In this document: piece after piece, positions 1 to 8,355 of the stretch
Layout of the letters: every line of letters begins with the position of its first letter
Position numbering within the stretch: the first letter of the stretch is position 1
From: Cudoniella acicularis
Lineage: Eukaryota; Ascomycota; Leotiomycetes; Helotiales; Helotiaceae
Reading direction: 5' to 3'
DNA length: 18,091 bases
NCBI GenBank assembly: GCA_013054445.1
Contig: JAAMPI010001186.1
Coordinates: 1 to 18,091, forward strand
Program-made: the position numbers and the translations under genes
Notes under the pieces: model-generated
Seen by the model: the letters and a program-made list of their open reading frames with translations, nothing else
What the model was told of the DNA's origin: nothing
Databases searched by the model: none

Positions 1-98
1 ATTAGTTTATAAAGAGGAAATATATATATATAGAACTAACCCTACTCCGACTAGCCCTAACAATATATACACCCTCCATAAAACCCCAAAATACTCAC

Positions 99-1490
99 TC
101 AAAGAAGAGGCATCGAAGCATTAGCAACCACCTCATACAACCTCAAAATCTTCGCCTCATGACTAATAACCTCAACCGTATACGCCGTGTCATACGGCCC
201 AAACGTCTTATGCTTCCACACATCCCTCACCGTATACTTCGGCCACTCCACCGTGAGGTCCCTCGAAGGGCTAATACTCATCTCAGCCGTCACACTCCCC
301 CGATTCAGCAATGCAACAGCAAAACTTCCATCCGCCATCGACTTCGCAAATACTTGCAAATCACCTCCATCTTGATTCCCGACGCCTACCGTAGATGCCG
401 CGTTCCCGAGGGAATCTTGAGAAATGGCGATGATTTCGGGATTGAGGAGCGTTTCCATAGAATCGCTGTTGAGAGTTCGAACGTCGGAACCGATGAGTAG
501 AGGCGAGCAGACCATCGCCCACATGCTGAAATGCGTTCTGTATTCGACATTTGAGCAGCCGGCGCCTTCATGCGAGGAATTACCATTGAGGCCGATAATC
601 AACATGTCGAAATCATTCCAATGTCCAGGGCCCGCGTACTGCGCCAGCGGATTCCCGCGATCAATCAAATCCAGTACGTCGAAGAAGTACTTCATGCGGT
701 TGCCGGGGTAGTTGAAGTCGTCAGAGATATCTTGGCCGATGCGCCATTGGTTGGCGCCGTATTGCGCGGCCCATTCCCAGGAGTTCGCCCAGCCGCAGTG
801 GCAGGCGTGGAAGACGATGCCGCGGCCGCTGTTGAGGAGCGCTTGGGACATTTTGAGAACGACGGATTGGACGACGGATTCGGGTGCGAATTCATGCGAG
901 CAGCAGCTGTCGTATTTGAGGTGATCGATCCCCCATGATGCGAACATCTTTGCGTCTTCCTCTTCGTGTCCTTGGCTGCCGGTGTAGCCTGCGCAGGTTG
1001 TTTCGCCTGGCCCGGAATAGATGCCCAGCTTGAGGCCTTTGGAGTGCGCGTAGTCGGCGAGGGCTTTGATGCCGCTGGGGAACTTGACAGGGTCCGCTTC
1101 GAGGGGATTGTCGAGGCGACTTCCTGGGTAGCGTTGCCAGCCGTCGTCGAGGTTTATAAATTCGAATCCGGCGGCTTGCAGGCCGCTTGAAACGAATGTG
1201 TCGATGGTATCTCGAAGGAGTTTCTCATTGATGTTGGTTCCAAAACCGTTCCAACTACTCCATCCCATTGGGGGGGTGAGTGCCAGGCCATTTGTGAGAT
1301 TTGGCCCTGTGGGAACACTTGTAGATACGGTCAAGGGCGAGGTGAAGGTGGGACCAGGAGAAGAAGGTTGAATCGTGTAGATGTCGGTGTATGGAATGCT
1401 TTGATAGGTACTGCTACTGCTTTGTGCTGCCGACTGCGTGGCGAAGATGGCCAGGGCACAGGCCGTCCGAAGAAGAGTTGCACAGTGCAT
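99..1490 (-). CDS. Secreted alpha-galactosidase, glycoside hydrolase family 27
   Basis: Releases terminal alpha-linked galactose from oligosaccharides such as melibiose and raffinose and from galactomannan; expected outside the cell. The 463-residue protein comes from a single exon. Residues 1-22 form a signal peptide (MHCATLL, hydrophobic core, AxA before Q23). The (beta/alpha)8 domain follows: PPMGWSSWN at 73-81, LDDGW at 114-118, KYDSCC at 192-197 with nucleophile Asp194, WRIGQDISDD at 249-258 with acid/base Asp254, and GHWNDFDML at 289-297. A C-terminal beta-sandwich runs from about 370 (FAVALLNRG at 390-398). The frame is open to an ATG 25 codons upstream (1565), but that start would bury the signal peptide, so I start at 1490. 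Family motifs usually read NDPDML; Phe replaces Pro here. Length is normal for fungal GH27. Alpha-N-acetylgalactosaminidase is a less likely alternative. Confidence 0.93.
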   Translation of the reverse strand: MHCATLLRTACALAIFATQSAAQSSSSTYQSIPYTDIYTIQPSSPGPTFTSPLTVSTSVPTGPNLTNGLALTPPMGWSSWNGFGTNINEKLLRDTIDTFVSSGLQAAGFEFINLDDGWQRYPGSRLDNPLEADPVKFPSGIKALADYAHSKGLKLGIYSGPGETTCAGYTGSQGHEEEDAKMFASWGIDHLKYDSCCSHEFAPESVVQSVVLKMSQALLNSGRGIVFHACHCGWANSWEWAAQYGANQWRIGQDISDDFNYPGNRMKYFFDVLDLIDRGNPLAQYAGPGHWNDFDMLIIGLNGNSSHEGAGCSNVEYRTHFSMWAMVCSPLLIGSDVRTLNSDSMETLLNPEIIAISQDSLGNAASTVGVGNQDGGDLQVFAKSMADGSFAVALLNRGSVTAEMSISPSRDLTVEWPKYTVRDVWKHKTFGPYDTAYTVEVISHEAKILRLYEVVANASMPLL

Positions 1491-1537
1491 TGCGTGTTCT
1501 TGGAACAGAGCGCAGGGTGACAATGAATTGTTGCACG

Positions 1538-1543
1538 TATATA
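1538..1543 (-). promoter_or_regulatory. Possible TATA element of the alpha-galactosidase gene
   Basis: TATATA lies about 48 bp upstream of the chosen ATG at 1490. It falls inside the longer open frame that begins at 1565, which supports the internal start. Sequence match only. Confidence 0.3.
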
Positions 1544-1565
1544 GAACTCCAAAGACAATTGCCAC

Positions 1566-3014
1566 GTCAAAAAAAATTCAAAACGACCAAATACTGACCC
1601 AATTGCTCTCGACTCTAGAAGAAAATCGAAATTTTTCGAGTAAACATTGGAATAAAGTAGGAACGCGTCGTGATGTACAAGAAGCATGGCTATTCTTTAC
1701 CCGAAACCCCTTGCCTAAAGTCAAGAAAAGTTGCAGCGTGATACAGCATCTCGGCACTTCATAAACCCGATTCCAAATTGCTGCACTTGATAAAAGCAAT
1801 ATATAATATATCTGCCAGATTAAATTATAACGTTGAGTTAAGTAAAATCACTATCACAGTACTGGGGTTTGATATCTCAAAGTCCACCCACGGGGTTAAG
1901 TACTGAGAAGACTACTTCTGAGCACTACCTCCGTAACTATAGTGTACTTCGTGATTTTTTTAGCCTTAATTCTACGGCATGATTGCATTTTGAGGATGTG
2001 CGGAGTATCTCGGCACAGTTTTGAATAGAAATAGTAGCGCGCAATCAAGATCACAAAGTATTGAGAAATTTGAGGTCAAAGATAAAACAACTAAGACAAA
2101 CCCAGATAAATATAATGTAAGAAATAATGATGCACGCGAGCAGATAAATATATATAAAATGCGAATTAGATAGGACATACGGGCCGTAAAACTGCGTGGT
2201 AGCATGGATGATTTCCCGCATAATACAACGTTACAACGTCACAACCCCAACTTCGGGTATCCACAAGCGCGGAGATATATCTCCATTGCTTAAACGGAGA
2301 TTATGCGTCAAATGCGATATTCCCGGGAAGGAAATAAATCAGATATTAAAACAAGCGGGGTATGGCCTTCTTAAAAACATTTAGGAAGGTGGTTGAGACA
2401 CTTGGAGATTTGTGCCCTGGCAGCCCTGCGGTTGGTTGGATGGTAATCAATGTAAAATAGTGGCTGGTTCGAAGTACTTCCGATATGTGAGGACGGTGTT
2501 AAACGAGGTGATAACTTTACGCTCTCTTTATAAGGGGATTTGAATAGACATCAAACATCCAGGAGAAATTTCTTCGGGAGTGTTATAACTAGATTTAAGT
2601 ACTTTCGCGGCGGATGCAAAATACTAGAAATTTTATCTAGGTTTTCTGTTCTCTGTAGGATGGAACATAATTGCCACTTTGCCACTTAGACTTCATCTCT
2701 CTTTGAATATTCTATTCTCTGCATCGCGAAACCATATTGAAAATTTGAAATTTGATAAAACGCAGAAGGAAAAACAGACGAAAGGGGAGATACCTATACA
2801 ATTTTGCAGTTGAGTTCCCGTCAACTCTTCGTTCATTCCAGCTCTGCATCGTGGATTCGTAGTTCCGAGGTCTCCTAATGGCAGGATCGATTTTGCTTCC
2901 GACAGTCGACGAAAGTTTTGTCGCAAGACGTCTGGACACCGCTCTAGAAGAACCTACGAAGTCTCTCGAGTGATAGCATAAAATCCATGGGAAAATCAAA
3001 TGACTGCCCCAAAA
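1566..3014. other. Intergenic, no recognisable gene
   Basis: About 1.45 kb of mostly AT-rich sequence between the alpha-galactosidase promoter and the 3' end of the sulfoxide reductase gene. It contains only short open frames (up to about 95 codons) on both strands, with no recognisable motif, signal peptide plus domain, or convincing splice structure. Confidence 0.5.
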
Positions 3015-4185
3015 CTACCAATCACACCCCTCACCAACCAATTTCGCCAACTTTTCCAGCCATTCTCTGTCAACCTCATCAAACCCTTCCGCTTCTACAC
3101 AATCCACATCCAACACTCCTCTCATTTTACCATCCTTATCAAGAATCGGAACGACGATCTCGCTCTTCGTATCGCCATCACAGGCAATATGACCAGGGAA
3201 AGCGTGCACGTCGGGTATGAGTTGCGTTGTTAAGGAGAATGCGGCTGCGCCGCAGACTCCACGGGGAGGAGAGAGCGCAATGGTTTGACAGGCAGGTTTA
3301 CCGTGGAAGGGAGCGAGTATTAGTTGCGTGGTGGTGGTGGTGGGCGAAAGTGTGTAGAATCCTGTGGTGTGTTTCAGTTGATAAGCTGAGAGTTGTGCAA
3401 AAGGAGGAAGGGGTAAGAAAAGTACCGGCCCAATTAACGGATGAGGATGGTGCTGGAAGGGATTTGTAGGCGTGCCAGAGAAGGGAAGCGGTGTTTGCGA
3501 GGTTACTAATTTGGGATTTTTTTTGTGAGTGATTTGCCCGGAAGATGAGGGGTTATGCGCGTAACATCCATGATTTTGGTAGTGAAAGGAGAATTTACCA
3601 GACCTGCAAGATAGTGTTAGTTTGTAGGAAGATTAGTTGTTGGAATTTTTGAAAAAACGGACAGAGACTAACAGGAACCCTTAACTTCAAATTGCATTTC
3701 GAAGTCAAAACGCAAAGAAAAAGATGACTAGATTCAATTCGCACTTTACGCCAAACACAGACTTTGGAGCACATAAAAAACCAGCCAGTTATCTTCATCG
3801 CATATTCAGTCATAAAAGTTCACGAGGACAATAAGAAAAAAAAACAGCTTCCACATCGTTTCCACATCTTGTGTTCAAAACTACCCACTTGGACGAGATC
3901 TTAAATGTTCCACAAGGCATTTCTCCTTTCCATGGAAAATCAAGAAAATATATCGCCAAACCCAGAAAACACGCACACACACTCAAGCAACGAAAGAAAA
4001 GAGTTACCCAATTCCTCTGCCCCTCAAACAACGCCTCAGCTTGCTCAAGGACTTGCTTGTACGCCTCTTCTTTCGTGACGCCATATTTGAAATTCGAGGC
4101 GTCTGCGTGGACCTTTTCGTATTTGTAAGCTGAGGCGATCAATTTTTTTGCTGGGCAGGCCCGATTAGGAAAGAGCAAATACCAT
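3015..4185 (-). CDS. Free methionine-R-sulfoxide reductase, GAF domain (five exons)
   Basis: Reduces free L-methionine-R-sulfoxide to methionine in oxidative-stress repair; orthologous in appearance to yeast YKL069W. Coding exons on the minus strand are 4185-4183 (ATG only), 4112-4008, 3603-3599 (5 nt), 3505-3426 and 3361-3015, totalling 540 nt or 179 residues. Introns 4182-4113, 4007-3604, 3598-3506 and 3425-3362 are all GT-AG. The product begins MVHADASNF, has EALFEGQRNW at 27-36, NLANTASLLWHAYKSL from 39 and NWAGFY at 62-67. The three conserved cysteines are Cys89 (PACQTI), Cys101 (GVCGAA) and Cys125 (HIACDGDTKSEIVVPI). The end GFDEVDREWLEKLAKL is typical. The Cys89-Cys101 spacing is two residues longer than the usual ten. 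An upstream in-frame ATG at 4453 could add 70 residues (separate entry). Family call is very secure; splice sites are read by eye. Confidence 0.9.
3599..3603 (-). other. 5-nt coding micro-exon of the sulfoxide reductase gene
   Basis: The minus strand reads cttgcag|GTCTG|gtaaat, with a CTAAC branch site shortly before the acceptor. Upstream exon ends in TGG (Trp36, phase 0) and the downstream exon begins T|AAC. Only these five bases restore the frame and give NW-VC-NLAN, matching the NWVCNL segment of the yeast enzyme. Without the micro-exon, joining 4008 to 3505 gives an immediate TAA. Confidence 0.85.
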
Positions 4186-4453
4186 GGTTATTGATTTAAA
4201 AATTCGATGGTTCTTTTGTCGGTGAGGTTGATGTGGACAAGGGTGTTGACCGAAGCAGATGTCGCCTTACGGGGTATGGTGGATGACGACGGCTTTGTGA
4301 ATGAAGATAATTGTGATTAAATAGCAGGTTAGGGTTGACGGTTTGGGTTGGGCGTATGTGAGGCGTTTTGATGGAAAGGATGGTGGTTGGTAAGAAGAGG
4401 TGGAAAGTTTCAGAAGGAGAAAATGGGGGTGTGGATTTAGCTCTTGTCGCCAT
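4183..4453 (-). other. Alternative 5' coding region of the sulfoxide reductase (possible presequence)
   Basis: A frame starting ATGGCGACAAGAGCT at 4453 runs 61 codons to 4271, meets a strong donor GTAAGG at 4270, and after a 58-nt intron (4270-4213, branch CTCAC, acceptor AAAAG) re-enters at 4212. It reads NHRIFKSIT without a stop into the ATG at 4185. The extension would be 70 residues, rich in Ser, Thr, Pro, His and Arg with one acidic residue, resembling a mitochondrial presequence. Alternatively this is simply a 5' UTR with its own intron. Confidence 0.4.
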
Positions 4454-4455
4454 GT

Positions 4456-4461
4456 CACGTG
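4456..4461. promoter_or_regulatory. CACGTG E-box palindrome
   Basis: A perfect CACGTG sits 3 bp upstream of the ATG at 4453 and about 270 bp upstream of the ATG at 4185. In yeast this is the Cbf1 core site at methionine-pathway genes, which would suit a methionine-sulfoxide reductase, but a 6-bp match is weak evidence. Confidence 0.25.
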
Positions 4462-4731
4462 AGATTTAGATCTTTAAGAAAACGACGTAGAGATTCCGTC
4501 TGAACTTCTTAGTGTCTCAGGAGCTCTTAGTAAAGTTGTAGAATTACCTTAATATAAAATTAATTTTTAAAGACCTAATTATTATTTTTAATATCATCTT
4601 CGTTTATCGCCTTCTGAGTTTAGCGGTTGCGCGGATTGGGCATAGTGCGTGCACGGGCCCACTGCCGCTTCGACTTTCTACAGTTCGCTCATTCCGTTCT
4701 TCATCCCTCTCTAACACTCAAGAATCCCTCC

Positions 4732-4766
4732 ATGCAAAGGTCTTCTTTCGGCGTTGCTGCGCTTGA
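4732..4766 (+). other. Possible orphan first exon
   Basis: A CT-rich leader is followed by ATGCAAAGGTCTTCT at 4732 and an open frame of 35 nt (MQRSSFGVAAL plus two bases) ending at a consensus donor GTGAGT at 4767. This looks like the start of a gene divergent from the sulfoxide reductase. I found no downstream exon that continues it in phase, so it may be the stump of a lost gene or chance. Confidence 0.2.
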
Positions 4767-4866
4767 GTGAGTCGTGGTAATAATGCCTATCAACCGCAAC
4801 AATGATCAGAACAAAAGTATAATGTCACTAGTTGAAAGATATTGGTACCGGTATGCTTTTCAGTTC

Positions 4867-5068
4867 TCAGAGGTCGGCTCCACGGTAGCAAAACTGATCA
4901 AACTGAATAGGTACTGCCAGCATATCAATATCAACAAGCCCTGCATTGAACATCCCCTCGCGAACTTGATCAACCGCATTTTTCGTGTAATTATTGGTAT
5001 ATGCCGTCGTTCAGAAAGCCCGCATCTCGTACAAAGAAATCATTGTACACATTATCTACCTTCACCAT
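4867..5068 (-). pseudogene. Unidentified coding-like fragment with a frameshift
   Basis: From the ATG at 5068 the minus strand reads MVKVDNVYNDFFVRDAGF and on to DGIYQ, then a stop. In the neighbouring frame it continues NNYTKNAVDQVREGMF and LVDIDMLAVPIQFDQF to a TGA at 4867. Composition is protein-like and the two pieces abut, suggesting a one-base change in a decayed gene. I do not recognise the family. It may belong with the fragment at 5329-5745. Chance open sequence is possible. Confidence 0.2.
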
Positions 5069-5328
5069 GGCACCGCGAATTGAACATGTCAGATAGGATT
5101 AAGCGAGTGCTATATAGGTGTCAGGCACGTCTCGTCCAATGACCTAAGTCGAACGCTTCGTGGGGCACGATGGAAGCGCAAGGCCGAGCTGAAAAGGCAA
5201 GGCTGGAGACGGGCGCTTCCAGTGATGAGCTTATATCCATTCAATCCTTTGGCATCTAATTATCAAGAGGCACCCAGGGGCCTTTTTGCAAGGCAAATTT
5301 TCAGCCGTGGCTGTTTTAGGGCTTGTTG

Positions 5329-5745
5329 TCATGCAAATGGCTCCGCTGTTGCTAAGTCGGAGTTTTTCACAAGGTCAAAAGCTAAGGTCTAGCTGTTTCA
5401 GCTATTTACCTAAAATGCATATCTGCGGTTTGAGAAACCGGATCGGAATCAGATCCGGCTTAGGCTCCCACTCGAAAGCATTCCTTTTGACAATCTGCGC
5501 GGTTAGATTGATTATATGCATCGGACGAGACAAGTGTCTGGCGCTTAGGTGCAGCAATCTAGCGTAAGCCGCCTAACTAGCATATGTGAGTCGCATGCCA
5601 AGATTTTGTGTCACTAGAGAATTACCTCTTTCAAGAAACGTTTAGACAAATCGTCGGACAAGCCTTTCAACTTGAGGTCCCATGGCCCAGCAGGGCCCGC
5701 TGTATTTGACAAGACAGCGAGGCAGTGAGCCGCAGCATGCACCAT
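5329..5745 (-). CDS. Unrecognised small protein gene or gene remnant (three exons)
   Basis: A minus-strand model: exon 5745-5626 begins MVHAAAHCLAVLSNTAGPAG and ends SKRFLKE; intron 5625-5573 runs GTAATT to TTAG; exon 5572-5410 reads AAYARLLHLSARHLSRP, then INLTAQIVKRNAFEWEPKPD; intron 5409-5352 runs GTAAAT to TTAG (58 nt); exon 5351-5329 ends TAEPFA and TGA. All phases agree, giving 101 residues. The frame is also open upstream of the ATG (NWLYAPES) up to a C/T tract at 5776, so the real N-terminus may be longer or lost. No family recognised. It could be an intact orphan gene or part of a larger decayed gene with the 4867-5068 fragment. Confidence 0.3.
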
Positions 5746-5775
5746 ACTTTCTGGCGCGTACAACCAATTTGTACG

Positions 5776-5808
5776 CCCCCCCTCCCCCCTCCCCCCTTTT
5801 CTTTTTTT
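5776..5808. repeat. C-rich then T-rich homopolymer tract
   Basis: Runs of C interrupted by single T, then mainly T, directly upstream of the unrecognised minus-strand frame. Such tracts are slippage-prone and may mark where that frame loses its 5' part. Confidence 0.8.
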
Positions 5809-5893
5809 GACTAACCAGGAATACTTAATTAAAATATGCTAGGTATCTGCCCGGTCCAATCACACTTATGACGAAAAGGCGGCGGGGAGAGCA

Positions 5894-5898
5894 TATAA
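5894..5898 (+). promoter_or_regulatory. TATA-like element upstream of the DUF7872-like gene
   Basis: GCATATAAGA lies about 118 bp before the ATG at 6012. The spacing suits a 5' leader after a TATA box. Confidence 0.35.
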
Positions 5899-6011
5899 GA
5901 GATCCGCCGGACCCAATTCCATCGATCGAGTATAAGATTTACGGCCAAGAGTGTGCTCCCTAATCGTTCATTGAATTTAACTCATAAGACGCGCTTGATT
6001 GTGTAGCAGCA

Positions 6012-7850
6012 ATGGATGTGTCTATCCTCTTCTTTTTGCTTCTGTTTGTCTACCAGGGTTTGCGTCCTGCTGTGGCAACCAGCCCTTGTGGAAAACAGAA
6101 TAGCACATGTACCGGCCTTATATCCAACGAGGCAATTGCTCCGGCATCCATATCGATAGGACAGTCCAGTGCACCAACTGATAAAGGGATCTGCGATCAG
6201 ACTAGCAAAACTTTCGCTTAGGTCGAATTCAACTTAGGAGACTACTTAAAGGCAGAGTATGCCAAGATACTCCGTATTATGCGGTGAACGCATACTTACA
6301 GCCACTTCCTAGAGGCCCCGATGTTGTCCTTACTCAACAGAGCCCTTTGGAAACTTTTGTCAACAAGAGTCAGCATTTGTCCACACTCAGCTACTCCTGC
6401 GACTTGTAAGTGTTCTAGCTAACGCTTGGAAAGGTATAGCGCTACTGGTAATCGTTCGGTGTCCACTGGAGAGCAGTGCGACAACTCCCTTCCACTGGAG
6501 TACTGCCTTGATGACCCCTTTACCATGCTCACAGTCTCTGCCATGGCCAACTTTAACAATTTCTTCCAGAATATTGCCGCATTGGTACAAAAGGCGAAGG
6601 ATAATTTGAATGTGGGTCTTCTGGCACCGCATTCGTCCTTCTACCGACGGTAAGTGAACGCCTCAATAACGGCCGGAAGAGAAGTTTAAAGGGTTAATAC
6701 CATCAAACGAAGGCTTCAACAACACCAGTGGACACCCAAGCAATAGTTGGATTTGCCCTCACTGTTGCAGGGATACTCCTTGGCATCGCTGCCGCCATTC
6801 CTGGCCTGGAGGAATTTGTTCCGCTGGGCATTACCGCAATCAACGCTGCGGTTTCCATCGCTGGTGCTGCTGTCTCGGCGTATCAGCAAACCTCCTCTGA
6901 CCCTTCAATCGAGAATGAGTTCAATCTCTTCGCCAACATTTCGGCATCTATCAACGCCCTGGACAACGAAGTCCAAGTTCGGCTCTAAGATTTCGTCGAT
7001 AACGCGCTCAACCATCCTTACGTCTCTATAACAATGATCGGTCTTAACCCTCTTCTCGCCGGTACTATATACACGAAAAATCCTACACAGGGGCCTTCGC
7101 TCCTAAAAAATTGCGCCTACGCAGTCCCACTCCCCGACATTCCCGAGTCGGTAACCAGTCCTACGGGTACTCTTGCAGCAGCCTTTGTAGCACCTACAAT
7201 CAACTATTTCTGGCAGTCCACTCATACTATAGTTGTCAAGGCCTCCGAAAATAGTCTATCGAAGAACCCATGCGAAGGAGACAACTTCTTCCCACAAAAT
7301 ACCAAGTACTATGACGACGAGCACAACATGTTTGTTCTTATGTCGCTACCGACCGAACTAGATCAGACCGACTTCAGTACCAGCGTATACAACCCGCCTG
7401 GATTTTATAATATCAGCAACTTCGGGTTGGATGTGAAAACCGTCGTAATGGCCGCATACAATAACCAGCAGGCTAACGGCATCAACAGTAATAACCCATC
7501 AAGTAGTAATTTTGCCTCCGCAATAGCAGCGATAGACCCTAGAGACTTCAGCTTTCCGACCTAGTCTTCTTCAACTTGCCAGTATGTCTCTTGGATCAGA
7601 CTCCACAACTAAGCTTAAGTCAGAGCTTAGCCTGTGTTGTAAGTTTCTTCTATATCATACATGAGAGCTCTACGCATCCGACTAATAGGTAATCTAGTTT
7701 GCGGGCTCAAGCCAACAGCTTGATATCTGCCACTTCTATGTGCGAACTATCTGTAGCCGTCCACAGATGCCTGACTGGCCTTATACTGGTCAGAGTGTAG
7801 ACATTTTTGCGGGCAGGATGGGCCGCCACCTGATGGTTTTACGCAATTAA
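6012..7850 (+). pseudogene. Broken secreted/membrane protein gene resembling fungal DUF7872 family
   Basis: Begins with a signal peptide (MDVSILFFLLLFVYQGL), then secreted-type sequence (CGKQNSTCTGL). TAG at 6219-6221 interrupts TFA-VEFNLGDYLKAEYA. A one-base loss near 6264 shifts to DTPYYAVNAYLQPL and on to SYSCDL. A 28-nt GTAAGT...AAAG segment (6406-6433) separates this from YSATGNRS. The core CLDDPFTML and ANFNNFFQNI follow. A further shift near 6640 restores phase across an intron 6650-6712 into ASTTPVDTQAIVGFALTV. A hydrophobic stretch follows (IVGFALTVAGILLGIAAAIPG). TAA at 6986-6988 breaks RL-DFVDNALNHP, after which the frame is open to 7564. The next likely coding (NLPVCLLDQTP) is shifted again. 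The 3' end is uncertain (7564-7850). Family resemblance is from memory and moderate; loss of function is clear if the model holds. Confidence 0.7.
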
Positions 7851-8355
7851 GGCGAGGGATCCCAGAATGTATAAACATAATCGGAGAGGGCATAGTATAA
7901 TAAGATATATAGTGACAGAAATGAAACGGTTAATTACCTGGAAATTGTCGGGGATCATGTCGATATCCTTACTGCAATCCCTAGAATCTATCCGTTGATA
8001 ATAGCGAGGGAGAAAACACGAAGTGAGAAGCGAATGCTAGAACCGAAAGCAACTTCGATGACCCAAGCTATCCCGTCATTGCGGGAGCGGAGCTTGCCTC
8101 TTCGGCCCTAATGGATGGGTAAGGAAAGCCGACGACTATAGAATCTCAGTTAAAGTGTGGCTGATTAATTAGATAAGTCCGAATGTTCGAGAGTGGTTAG
8201 TGGCTTTCTTTTATCTAAGGAAAAAAGAATAGTAAAAGTTGCCTGTGGAGGGAGTAAACGTAGGCAAATAAGAGTAGTTCGAGGTCATGAATCGTGGGTA
8301 TTATTTCTGTAGCTACTTTTGTCTTTCCCCAACTCCATACAGAAGAAGTCCAGGT
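7851..8355. other. Intergenic, nothing recognised
   Basis: About 500 bp between the broken DUF7872-like gene and the RPA43 stop codon. It presumably holds the RPA43 3' UTR. No ORF or repeat of note. Confidence 0.5.

Noticed and set aside
159..1190. Plus-strand open frames across the alpha-galactosidase gene
   Set aside because: They are antisense shadows of a GC-rich coding exon and show no domain features.
1491..1565. Longer alpha-galactosidase start 25 codons upstream
   Set aside because: It would place a polar, Cys-containing stretch before a clean signal peptide; the TATATA at 1538 also lies inside it.
2693..2999. Two minus-strand frames of 77 and 95 codons
   Set aside because: Overlapping frames of mixed composition, no motif, no splice context; treated as chance.
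3595..4178. Two minus-strand frames read as independent small proteins
   Set aside because: They are readthrough of the sulfoxide reductase exon 4112-4008 and of its 404-nt intron.
4774..5142. Plus-strand frame of 122 codons
   Set aside because: No recognisable domain, opposite to coding-like minus-strand sequence, and not in phase with the possible exon at 4732-4766.
5286..5567. Plus-strand frame of 93 codons with a hydrophobic start
   Set aside because: Antisense to the better-supported spliced minus-strand model; the hydrophobic start alone is weak evidence.
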